This document shows positions 44,631 through 54,665 of a DNA stretch of 64,000 nucleotides, one piece after another (the stretch's first letter is position 1; each line of letters opens with the position of its first letter). A model generated the notes under the pieces. That model ran no database searches. It had not been told where the DNA came from and saw only the letters and a program-made list of their open reading frames with translations. The DNA is from Globisporangium splendens (taxonomy: Eukaryota > Oomycota > Peronosporomycetes > Pythiales > Pythiaceae), in assembly GCA_006386115.1 (NCBI GenBank), contig VFIW01000046.1, positions 186,001 to 250,000 of the forward strand. The letters run 5' to 3'. Both the position numbers and the translations under genes were made by a program.

Positions 44631-45794
44631 TTAGCAGCCAGATGGATGGGTGGACGATACCTTTGGACGCAAAGAGCGCAGCAACTGCTCCATTTGCGCC
44701 AGACGAGCACATGGGATAGAGATCCGAGGCGACGAACTCGCACATGCTTCTTGGAGAAACCCTAGGATGTCGTTATATTGGCAAAACTGCTCGCTCGTCC
44801 ATCCGCTTCCATCTGCCGATGCTTTTCGAATCTGCGGTTGCACGGCTTCTCTCTGCTGTTGATCCTCCTCGTCTTTGTTCTCTGCTTGATGCTGGTGGTG
44901 GTGACCATCACTGCGAGGTGGTGCTTCCTGAATATCTTTTGACTTTTGGGTTACCGGAGAGCGAATGTTCACGATGTCGTCATCCTCTGGATCGCTTCGA
45001 AGGCTGCTGAACAACGAATCACTCGAAAATCGTTCTGGATCCTGATTCGCAGTTGCGCAATGACGAGCAAACCGAGAAAGAACAATCTGCTGCGATTTTC
45101 GCACAGAGTCTAACTCGTACCGCACCATCGGGTCGCAGCTGAAGCTTGGTCGACGATAAGCTTCGTACTCGTCGCTCCTTGTCAGGTGATGGCGAAGACG
45201 CCTCGTGTGGTGGTGTACTTCAAGGCTCGTTTGGTTGCTTTCCACAGCCGCATCGTCGACAGCGCGAAGGCTTTCCTCGTTGCTGCAATGGCTGCATTCG
45301 TCCTGCTGCTGCTCTGAGGTAAAATCAGCATCTTCTTCCTCATCTTCATCAGGATGATCGTCGCTAGACCAGTGCTTGAAACTATCATGGGACCCGTCAA
45401 TCGACTCAAGACGAATATCATTTACCATCGGAGTGCGGACTGCTGCCGATACTGAATGAGACGACGACGCCTGTGGGACGGGGCTATGTGAAAGGCGCGA
45501 TGCTCGGCAACCATCACGACCAAAATCTTCGTTCTCGGATGCATGGTTGTTTCCGTCATCGTCAAGCTCATGGTCAATCCGTTTGTACAAGATGGTGTCA
45601 CGGTTGTTATCGACATCGTGGGTGCCCGCATGGTAGAGGATTGGTCGGACCACAGATGCGTCGACCGATTTGGTTCTTAAGGACGGTGAGCATGGAAGGC
45701 TGTGTCCTGGTGTTTCTTGATTTAACTCGGGGGCTGCGATGCGGAAAGCTCTATTGCCACGAACTCGTGCTCGCTGTGGATGGGAATGCATCAT
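44631..45794 (-). CDS. Unknown acidic, low-complexity protein
   Basis: One open frame of 387 codons from ATG 45794 (MMHSHPQRARVRGN). The protein is rich in Ser, His, Asp and Glu, with acidic stretches (DEDEEEDADF) and a Gln/His tract. The C-terminal 60 residues (WTSEQFCQYNDILGFLQEA...LAQMEQLLRSLRP) look helical and could be the conserved part. The frame stays open upstream, so a 5' exon may exist. No family was recognised. It converges with the BTB gene, 52 bases apart. Confidence 0.55.
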   Translation of the reverse strand: MMHSHPQRARVRGNRAFRIAAPELNQETPGHSLPCSPSLRTKSVDASVVRPILYHAGTHDVDNNRDTILYKRIDHELDDDGNNHASENEDFGRDGCRASRLSHSPVPQASSSHSVSAAVRTPMVNDIRLESIDGSHDSFKHWSSDDHPDEDEEEDADFTSEQQQDECSHCSNEESLRAVDDAAVESNQTSLEVHHHTRRLRHHLTRSDEYEAYRRPSFSCDPMVRYELDSVRKSQQIVLSRFARHCATANQDPERFSSDSLFSSLRSDPEDDDIVNIRSPVTQKSKDIQEAPPRSDGHHHQHQAENKDEEDQQQREAVQPQIRKASADGSGWTSEQFCQYNDILGFLQEACASSSPRISIPCARLAQMEQLLRSLRPKVSSTHPSGC

Positions 45795-46230
45795 ATCTTC
45801 CGGCTGGTGGCTTTGTGGCAAAAGGAAAATGTAGGCGTGCTCACTGCGTTGTGCCTCGGAGCATGCAAGCTTTCAAATGTGAACTGTCGTCGCCTTCGTT
45901 TCTTTCTACGCGCACCAATTTCCAGGCGGTCCAGAGCTGCGCACGACTTTGCGGCTCCTATCTCTGGGTTTCTTGGCAGGATACACAGGTAAGAAGAAGG
46001 ATCAAAGTCTATAATAGCTCCGAGTCAGTGGGAGAGTCGGTATCTTGCGATTATCTTGAACAAGATCAGACCTTCTGTGAGGATCATTGGATCCTTGTGC
46101 CTTGTTTTCTTCTTTTTTCTGTGTCACAAAAGTCTTCAGGTCATCGACGACTCAGCTTTTGGCTCACACCAGGCAGGGTATTTGCCCTATAAATACAAAA
46201 CCCCCCTCTTCTTGGTGCATGCTCCCTCGG

Positions 46231-47472
46231 TTAGTTCTTGACATCGTAGTGGTGTTCGATAGAACGTTGAACGTCGATTTTCTTCGCTCTTGACTGTTGC
46301 TTCTTTCCTCGTGTTTCTGGTACAAATGGATCGGGAAACTCAATCCGTTGCGCGTGCAGGTACAGTCGATCGGCTCGTGGGCCGCGGTATTTGACGTCCC
46401 CGGCGATTGGCGCCTTCAGTGCCTGTGCACAATGCACACGAAGCTGGTGTTTCCGGCCCGTGACGGGCGAGAGCTGAAGCCACATACCGCGTGGATGTTG
46501 CTGCAGCGAGCTATTCTTGCTGTTGGTGCTGCTCGGAAGCGGTTGCAGGAGGGTCGTTGCTGCTTTCCCATCGACTGGAAACGTGATTTCGCCTTCCCAC
46601 AATGCCACCTTGTTCAATAGCTCGTCGTTGGTCTGTCTCGGCGGCGTGGACACAAGCGCATGGTACGTTTTCCGCACTTGACCACTTTGCAGCATCGCGG
46701 AAAACTTGGCCGCGGCAAGTCGATGGCGCGCGAGCACAAGCAACCCCGAGGTTTCTTTGTCAAGTCGATGCACAAGACGCGGCAGTTCCACGTCTGGATC
46801 AGCAGTTCTGGCGCCACGCTCGCTTTCATTCAATGCACCAGCGAGCGCAGGCAAATAGTCCACGAGCGAGTGCTCTAATCCGGTCCCTTGCTGTATTGCA
46901 GTTCACACACGCTCGACGTCAGTATCTCTCCGCTAATGGCACACATACTTTAATAGGTAGACCAAGACAATGACCGTGCATACCTGTACTGCGAGTCCAT
47001 GCGGTTTATCGAGCACGACAAAGTTCGCATCTTTGTACACGATCCGCTGCACCAATTCGCGCGCAAACGCGCTCTGCGTCGTACTTCCCCGCCTGTCACG
47101 TTCTTCCTTACGATCACCATCGTCACCACCTTGTCTCTCTTGCTGCAGCGGCTTGAACGTGTGCTGAAAGACATGCGCATCGATCGCGACGGTCCATCCT
47201 TCGCGCAAGATCGCGTTCGCCTTTCCCGGCGCTGTCGGCAACTCGGACGGTGGGAGAGCGATCCCGTTGCTAGGCGACTCTGGCGTCGCCTGCACACGGA
47301 TCTTGCGCTTGCGCAGCTGCGCCTGGATGACGGACTGCGGCACGCGCGGGAACTGCTGCCGCAGCCACCGGTCGAGGCGCATCTCGTGGTCGCGGCGCGC
47401 GATCACATGGCGCAGCCACCGCGCGCCATGCGTCTCCCATGGCGTCATGCTTGATGGTGTGAGAAGTGGCAT
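46231..47472 (-). CDS. RluA-family pseudouridine synthase with S4 domain (RPUSD-like)
   Basis: Exons 47472-46984 and 46890-46231 join in phase 0 to 382 aa (donor GTATGC, acceptor ACAG). The first exon carries an S4-like RNA-binding segment (MRLDRWLRQQFPRVPQSVIQAQLRKRKIRV) and the start of the catalytic domain (YKDANFVVLDKPHGLAVQ). The second has the catalytic motif RLVHRLDKETSGLLVLA with the invariant Asp, and LSPVTGRKHQLRVHCAQ. It isomerises specific uridines in RNA, probably mitochondrial rRNA or mRNA by analogy with RPUSD proteins. No clear presequence is visible. It is divergent from the ANK-TPR gene at 47850. Confidence 0.9.
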
Positions 47473-47849
47473 CTCTGAAATTGCATATTGGTGGTTGACG
47501 TACTGAAACAAGACAGTCACATCATGCAGACTACCTTGTTTTGCATAAACTGAATGTATTGTATCGTGTTTCGATTATGGTGTCATCAAATGTTGCCTTG
47601 TTTTGTAAACTTGAGCTCACTATCGCTTCTCACCATTCAAAGTGCTGCACAGCATTTCAGCCAATAATAAGCTCATATTCTACTCTTTTTAACCAACCAA
47701 ATGCATTTATTTGACACACATCGCATGGAAATTGGGTTGGGTCACATGGCTGCCTTGCAAGACCATCGAGAAAGAACGAAAAGCGCAACGCAGACGCCAC
47801 AGCGCCGCCGCAGTCAAACACAAGAGCAGTAATAGATACAGCAGCCAGT
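47473..47849. promoter_or_regulatory. Divergent promoter region
   Basis: 377 bp between two divergent genes. No TATA box or Inr was recognised with confidence, and there is no gene. Confidence 0.4.
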
Positions 47850-49529
47850 ATGGCGAGTGCGCAGCAGAAGGAGATGGGCGTCTCGGCCTACGAGAAGCAG
47901 AAGCAGGTGGCCACCGACATCCTCACGAGTGCCGACGGTGCGTCCTCCAACGTTGCTCTCTCTCAATTGTCTTTGCGCACTGGTAGCTCATTGTCATATG
48001 CATCCGCTCTTCTGTGTGTGTGTACATGCTGCTTGTTCGTTGCTTGTAGATGGCGACATGGCGAAGTTCAAGAAGACGATTGAAGCGATCAAAGAGATGG
48101 GCATGACGGACATCAAGGAGACGCTCGCGGGCTTCAAGGACGCGCACAAGCGCTCGCCGCTGCACTTTGCGGCCGCCAAGGGCCGCGAAAACATCATCAA
48201 GTTTATCGCTGATGCTGCGCCAGAGTACGTGGATTGGTGCTGGTTCCTATCGTTTAATATGCACACACAGGAGTACTAATCGCAATGCTGGTGGCTTTGC
48301 TGCTCTGCAGCACTGTGAACTTGGTGGACGTCGTTGGCGCGACTCCGCTCGTGTACGCGACCAAGGAGAAGCAGTTCGCCGCGGTCAAGTTGCTGCTCGC
48401 GAATGGCGCGGATCCAAACATTGCCCAGGAGAACGGCACGACTGCGCTCCACGAAGCCGCTGCGAACGGCAGCATTGAGACGTGCAAGCTGCTGCTGGAG
48501 CACGAGGCGAATCTGGAAGCCACGGCGCAATTCGGCACGGCGCTGCACTTTGCCGTGAGCGAGAACCAGGAAAAGACCGTCGAGTTTTTGATTCAACAGG
48601 GTGCGAGCGTGAACAAGGCCAACCCGAAGGGTGTCACGCCGCTGATGCTCACGGGTGTGCTGAACAAGCCTGCGCTCGCGCGTTTGTTGCTCGTCGCGCA
48701 GGCCGACTTGACGCACTCGATCATGGGCGGACTCACGGCGTTGCACATCTCGGCGGAAGCCGGCAACATTGACCTCGTCAAGGAGTTCTTGGAACACCGT
48801 GCCGAAGACGCCGCGGCCATCGCCAACACCAAGACCGAAGTCGGCGCGACTCCGTTGCAGCACGCTGCGGGTAAGGGTCACGAGGAGATCGTCACGCTCT
48901 TGAAGCCGATTACCAAGGGTTTTGAGGATGCCGACGTCGACGCGCTCATGCGCGAAGAGAAGATCCGATTGGAGCAGTTTTACGAAAGCGCCGCGCAGTA
49001 CATGCCTGAGCCAGAGAAGCAGGCGGAAAAGCCACAGACCCCAGAAGAAGCGTTGCGTGCCCAGTTGGTGCCTGAAGCCGACATCGTCGTGCCAGAAGCC
49101 GTGGAAATCGACGAAGCAACGGCACAGAAGGCGCTGGAGTTGAAGGAAGAAGGCAACAAGGCGTACGTCGCCAAGGATTTCGCGACGGCCGTGCAGAAGT
49201 ACTCGGAAGCGATCGCACTGAGCCCTGCCGATGCCGTGCTTTACAGCAACCGCTGCGCCGCGTACCTCGGCGCCGGCGATGCCGTGAAGGCGCTGCACGA
49301 CGTGCGGATCTCAAAGAAGCTCAAGCCGGAGTGGGCCAAGGCGCTGTTCCGCGAAGGCCAGTGCCTCGAGGCGCTGAATTTATTCGAAGAAGCGGCGTTT
49401 GCCATGTGGAGCGCGATCCAATTGGCACCCAAGGACGCGCTTCTGGAGAAGCGCTTCCAGGAATGCGTCGCGCGCGGCCGTGCGTACCACCAATCGAAGC
49501 AGGCAGAGGCTAATGCGTCCAAGGCATAG
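47850..49529 (+). CDS. Ankyrin-repeat and TPR protein
   Basis: Exons 47850-47937, 48050-48224 and 48311-49529 join in frame to 493 aa. Ankyrin repeats run from about residue 60 to 280 (for example HKRSPLHFAAAKGRENIIKFI, GTTALHEAAANGSIETCKLLL, GLTALHISAEAGNIDLVKEFL). A charged linker follows. Three TPR-like units then cover about residues 360-480 (ALELKEEGNKAYVAKDFATAVQKYSEAI, AVLYSNRCAAYLGAGD, WAKALFREGQCLEAL), resembling the carboxylate-clamp TPRs that bind Hsp70/Hsp90 tails. It is probably a cytosolic chaperone adaptor. I do not have a specific orthologue name. Confidence 0.9.
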
Positions 49530-49701
49530 TAGAACGGCGACGTTCGATTCCCCCTTCGATCTTCGCAATATATTCTACAATGAGTCTAATGTCTGTCTGT
49601 GTTGTAAACGTGTGCATTGTGTGATTCTCTGTTTTTTTCTCTGGAAATAGCTGCCCTTTGCCAAGATTCTTCTCTAGCGAAACGGAAGCCAAATCGTCAA
49701 C

Positions 49702-51749
49702 ATGGCTGAGAAGGCAGTGCGGCAATCGTCCTCTCTATTGCAGCAAGAACTGAATCAGCTATTGCAAGCGGATGCGCATTGCCATGAGCGTTATCTGGCG
49801 TGCTTGCGTGGGTGTGCGGCCGTCTACGACAAGCGCAAAGCTCACTTCGAGCGCATCAACACCAAGCGTCCACATGATGACGACAACTCGCAACCCGCAA
49901 TGCAGCAGCACCGTATTTTTTCCATCAGTGCGAACGACGATCCGTGGAATGTGTTTACCTTCCATTATGCATCGACAAACTCGCGGCTCGCGATCAAGCG
50001 GCTGGCGTTTGAATGGAGTGATCTGCATGTGACGTCGCTCCACACGGCGTGTGCGAATGGCGACCTCGAACTCGTGCGTCGTTTGCTGCAGTACGCAGGC
50101 CACCAGCTCAAGTGGCGGTCGTGCACATTGACCCATGATTCCAGTGGACGTACGCCACTGCACCATGCTGTGATCCACGAGCGCTACATCCACCCAAGCC
50201 ACGCGGCTTGTATCGCGTTACCAGCAGGATGCACGCCAAGAAAAAGTTCTCGCAAGTCTACAACTGTTCTTTTGCCCACGCGACCTGACGAACGTGGTCA
50301 CTGTTGCTGGGGATCTACCGGATCGCCTTCCGCAATGGCTCGACGCGTGCATCACCCTGGCATTTCATGAAGCAGCGCTCGTCGTGTTTGGTGCGTACGT
50401 GACGACGGGCGGCACGATCTCGATCGACCGGGTACTCGTGCAATATGGCGTCATGATCGCCAGTCGCCATCATAACCTTCATCATTTGCTGGACGCAGGT
50501 CAAGCACCACAAGAATTTCTCGTCACGTCGCTTGAGCGATGGCTGGAAATGGAGGAAGAGCAGCAGCAAGTGGACGCTGTTGATTTAGCATCTGTGGACA
50601 CAGTGCTTCGCTGCTGCGCATATAATGCACCGTTCGAACTGATCGAGCAAATCGTGGATTTGGTGGCACGCATGCACCACGACGATGATAAGCAGAGTCT
50701 TCTCGCTGCCCTGATGGCTGGCACTGGTGCGCGTGTGCATGGGAAAACACTGGTCGAGTGGCTCGTACATCATGCGCGCAAGGATGTGATCGCGCTGCTG
50801 CTGGTAAACAAGGAGAAGACGACTTCAGCACCTCATCACCACTGGACCTCACTCTGGTGAGCGTGCGTGGGTGCTGTTGCAGCCACTGAGCGCAGTCTTC
50901 CTGTCGAGACGGACTCCAAGCGTGCATTTCTGATGTGGCTGCTCGAACTACGTTCTTCTTTCTCTGCTTTGCCGGTTGACGATGGGACAGATGTCTTAAA
51001 GGAAGAAGAAGAACTGCTGCAGTGGCTCGTGCTGAAACGAGCAGTCTGGTGGGATTCTCCTCTCGTGTTTTCTTGTATCATCGTGTCATTGTATGAAAAG
51101 CTATTGCAGCGCTTTACTATCGCTACAGAAGACAAGGAGCATCCACAACCTGACATCAACGAGAGCAGCAATGCACCGACGCTGCTGCTCTTGAAGTGGC
51201 TGGTAAGCATTCATTCCTTCCACAAGACCTCAGGCGCTGTATCCCGAAAGCTGCTGCTGCCATCACCGCGATTTCCTCGCAACAGCAGACATATTGAAGC
51301 AATTTGTCATTCCCCACTGGCTTCGCCATTCGGCTGCGCAGTATGTCGCGTCACCACCAGTGTCAGCACAAGCTAGAAACTCACCACTGACACTGCAAAC
51401 AGCATTCACACGATGGCGACGAACTCAAATTGATAAAGCTGATGAATCGGTGCAAGCTGCTGGTGTTGCCTTTCCGGCAATTCTCACGCTACAGCAGCGC
51501 AAGCGGCTTTGCATAGTACTTCGCCACTGGTGCTTCGCCAATGCGTTTGTTGCCCTGCAGCGCTGGAAACACGCGACAGACACGTCAATGCAGCTTCGCC
51601 ACCACCGCGTCGAGAGCGTCCTCGACGACGTCGTCGCGCACATGCGGCAGAATCGGTTCACATCGCCCCGTGTTCTCCAGATGCAGCTCCAGAAGAGCAT
51701 CGTACACATGCAATGGGAGGAAGAAGCTCTCAAACTCCACTGGCGCTAA
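49702..51749 (+). pseudogene. Ankyrin-like gene broken by frame changes
   Basis: Coding sequence starts MAEKAVRQSSSLLQQEL at 49702 and has an ankyrin-type segment (SLHTACANGDLELVRRLL, SSGRTPLHHAVIHERY). A frame change is needed near 50190-50230 to reach the next coding frame (QDARQEKVLASLQ...PQWLDACITLAF). That frame meets TGA at 50858-50860 and continues in the same frame to about 51202, where a plausible intron (GTAAGC...CAACAG) leads to the last frame (ILKQFVIPHWLRHSAAQ) but in the wrong phase by one base. The final part ends at 51749 (EEEALKLHWR). Three lesions in 2 kb suggest a pseudogene or an indel-rich stretch of assembly. Confidence 0.6.
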
Positions 51750-51861
51750 TTTGTGAAATTGGTGATTAGATTTCATGGTTTACTTTTTTCTTTGTAGTTG
51801 CGTGGATTCTCCACACACAATTTGGCACGTTCGCACATACACACGCAAGGCTACTTAGCTA

Positions 51862-53205
51862 TCATTCAAGATCGTCCATGGCGAAGACGTGGTGGTCGTC
51901 CTCGTCGTCGTCCTCGTTGTCGCTCAAGCACGGAGAATCGTCATCGTGGACTGTGTCCATCGTGGACGCCATCGACGCCGTCGAGTGCTGCTTCCAGACG
52001 ACTACGGAAGCCTCTGACGTGGGGCTGCGATTGGTGCTATTGCGGCGGCTACGAGCAGCCTCAAAGGATTCGCGCGACTCGAGCGACAGTTTAAAGTTCC
52101 AGTCTTCGTCCCAGAGGCGCGCTTCGCACTGCGTTTTGCTGTAATTCGCGTACTCGCCAGCGTCGGAGAGGAATCTGCCTCGTGACGTTGGCGAGGACAC
52201 GATCGACCCCGTGACGTTATTGCAGCGGCGTTTCCATTGCCGCTTCGGGATCGGAACGGGTGGTGAACATGGCACCATGCGCTGCTGGTGATGTGGGAAC
52301 TGGAGACTATGGTGGTGCTGGTTGCCGCCGCTGCTGCTGCGACTGCGCGCGTACTGATGGCCAGAGAACGACGCCGCCTTTGGTGCCATGGGTGGCAGCA
52401 AATTCTGGTGGAGAGACGGGATCGCCATCCCGAGAAAGGTCGCGATCTCGGGGGAATCCACAAAGAAGCAACCTTCGTCTTCATCGCGTTCATCACCAAA
52501 GTACTCGTCTTCGTCCTCACCATGCTGCTCACTATCACTATTAGTGATGTCGTCATGCACACTCAGTCGACGCATTTGTCGCTCCTGTAGCTTTAGTTCG
52601 TACTCGTTTCCCTCATTCTCACCAAGCGGAGTATCGCCCTCGTCGTCGCCATCTCCGTGTTGGATCTCCATTGTCGCTTGTCTCGCGAACGCCACGCTTT
52701 TCTTCTCGTGGAGCAGGAGCTCCTGGTGCTCGAGCTCGATCGCGCGCCGCAACTCCATTCGCAAGCTGTCGAGTCGGTGGGTTTGCGTCTGGAGAGATCG
52801 CTTGTGCAGGTTGGCGGACGCCGTGCTGCTGGCGCTGATTGTGAGTCCGCGAAAGTGCGCATCCAACATCGTGGCGCGGTGGCTGCTCGCAGGCGCCTCG
52901 TCGTTCAAGGAGGCGTCGAGACGGTTGTTGCTGTCCGTCGTACTTGTGGCAGTGTGTGTTGGCGAGTGGTGGCGCGCCGTTGCCGTGGAAGTGCACAAGT
53001 TCAACATGAGACGCGACGCTTCTTGTCCCTCGTGGCGCATCGCTTTTCGTATAACTGGAACCGCCACGTAGGACTTGTGACGCAGCCAACCAACGACGAA
53101 ATGCGCGCTGAGCACTTGACTGGCGTTGCTGCTTGCTCCACGTCTCGCGAATTTGGCTTGTTGCGCTTGTAGCCTCTTGCGTGCTGTGGAGCTCTCGAGT
53201 GAATC
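51862..53205 (-). CDS. Unknown low-complexity protein; 5' end unresolved
   Basis: An open frame of at least 417 codons continues upstream with coding character (TDSLESSTARKRLQAQQAKFARRG) to about 53205, where no Met is found, so a 5' exon is probably missing from the model. The protein has a basic N-terminal part (FVVGWLRHKSYVAVPVIRKAMRHEG), a helical segment (RMELRRAIELEHQELLLHEKK), and acidic and His/Ser-rich low complexity. The C-terminal 100 residues (ARLWDEDWNFKLSLESRESFEAARSRR) then end in an acidic tail. I recognise no family. Confidence 0.55.
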   Translation of the reverse strand, partial: DSLESSTARKRLQAQQAKFARRGASSNASQVLSAHFVVGWLRHKSYVAVPVIRKAMRHEGQEASRLMLNLCTSTATARHHSPTHTATSTTDSNNRLDASLNDEAPASSHRATMLDAHFRGLTISASSTASANLHKRSLQTQTHRLDSLRMELRRAIELEHQELLLHEKKSVAFARQATMEIQHGDGDDEGDTPLGENEGNEYELKLQERQMRRLSVHDDITNSDSEQHGEDEDEYFGDERDEDEGCFFVDSPEIATFLGMAIPSLHQNLLPPMAPKAASFSGHQYARSRSSSGGNQHHHSLQFPHHQQRMVPCSPPVPIPKRQWKRRCNNVTGSIVSSPTSRGRFLSDAGEYANYSKTQCEARLWDEDWNFKLSLESRESFEAARSRRNSTNRSPTSEASVVVWKQHSTASMASTMDTVHDDDSPCLSDNEDDDEDDHHVFAMDDLE

Positions 53206-53277
53206 TGTGACTGCACACAGAGCTCCTTGCTGAATCTGAACCTTCCTCCTGCGCGTGTTTGGATGTTAGCTCTCCAC

Positions 53278-53662
53278 AGACCACCTGTTTTTCCTGGAAG
53301 AACAAGAGAAGCTCAACCAGCTGGCAGAGCGACACTGTGATGCGTATCGCGTCGTCGGATTATGGCACAGTCTCCGATGGCGAGAGTCTCAATTGGCGAG
53401 CAGCTCCAATGACAAAAATGGCGAAATACGGGAAGCAGGGGGCTCGCTGGAGACTGGCGAGAATGACGGAGTCGTTTCTGTGGTTCTGAGACGACCAGCG
53501 CATTGCCTTTTGAGCCACGTACCCACCAATTATTAGATTCTTTTCTGGAAGGAATGCACGAAGACTGTGACAAGGATGAAAAATCGAACGCGGGACAAGC
53601 GCCAGAGACCTCGTCGTTTCCATTCACGTGCAGACAATTAGCACCCTTCTTGCGTTTTTGAG
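53278..53662 (+). pseudogene. Coding remnant on the plus strand, frameshifted
   Basis: Just upstream of the minus-strand gene, the plus strand reads a clear coiled-coil segment (HLFFLEEQEKLNQLAERHCDAYRVV, LWHSLRWRESQLASSS), then SLETGENDGVVSVVL. A one-base change near 53500 is needed to continue as PFEPRTHQLLDSFLEGMHEDC to the stop near 53660 (LAPFLRF). No start codon or upstream exon was found. It may be the 3' end of a gene whose 5' part was lost or that overlaps the minus-strand gene. Confidence 0.4.
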
Positions 53663-54665
53663 CCTCCGGAAAACTTGCATTTTCAAGAAAATAGTACTCC
53701 ATTCGCGAGTTGGCTATACTAAACTATTTAGCATATACCTCTTCAATAGAATAGTAAATAGATTAATGCTCACTGCAAACTCGAGGGTTCGAGAAAAGAT
53801 GGGCTGTTTGTTTGCACAGCAGCACCACTCGGCAAAACAAGTGAGCAACAGCAGGATGGAGTTTGCAGGTTCGTTTATTTTACTGTTCATAGTTTTTGTC
53901 TCCCCTTGCACGGTTGTGGCACCAGCACAATGGTCCAATTGTTAACACTATTCCGGCGAATCGAATCTCGAGCGCTTGCTCTCTCTGTCTCTGTCGGCGC
54001 GCATGCTGACGAGATCAGCGCAGCTGCATGTCGTAACAACGCACTTCAAAGTGTCTACCTGCCACCTGCTTCAGTACGAGATTCCCAGATTACGCCTGGT
54101 TGAGCTGAAATGCTCTCAACTGAAAATGATTAGTACGCATGGGGTCGGCATTAATACTATTAACTGCAGCGTACGTTAGAAGATTCAACGGTCCGAGACA
54201 ACAGCAACAGCATGAAAAGCAGCCGATTCCCGGCCGCCATTTAGCCAAGGTTGGAGCATGGATTACTGCGCTGGATTCGCCTACTTGGCGGATACTAACA
54301 AACTAGAGCAAAGTTGGGCTCGTGAAGCGATCGGACAGAGCAAGAGGGTGTGACTTTGTGACCTTTTTGCTCGTGTGTGGCCCGAGGATCCCACGCTTTC
54401 TGCTTCGACCAAACACGTCGAACGACGAACCTCAAGTCACAGTTTGCATGCTTGGTTGTCCTCCGTTAGGGTGGTACACGCTATCTGATTCCGAGAAAGT
54501 GCAGCATTCCCACCCAAGTTTAGGGTGGGACACACTCTCTGATCGTCTGGAAAGTGCAACACCTTCCACCAGCTTCAACATGGAAGCAGCGGCAAATAGG
54601 ATACTTTGGTCATTACTTTTATTCGTTCTTTAGCACATACAACACCATATAAACTACGCATTGAC
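53663..54665. other. Intergenic, imperfect repeat near 54470-54565
   Basis: There is no gene. At 54468-54565 two imperfect 60-70 bp units follow each other: agggtggtacacgctatctg...gaaagtgcag and agggtgggacacactctctg...gaaagtgcaa. AT-rich sequence lies left of it. Confidence 0.5.

Noticed and set aside
48276..49298. 340-codon frame opposite the ANK-TPR gene
   Set aside because: Antisense shadow; the plus strand has clear ankyrin and TPR repeats and in-frame introns.
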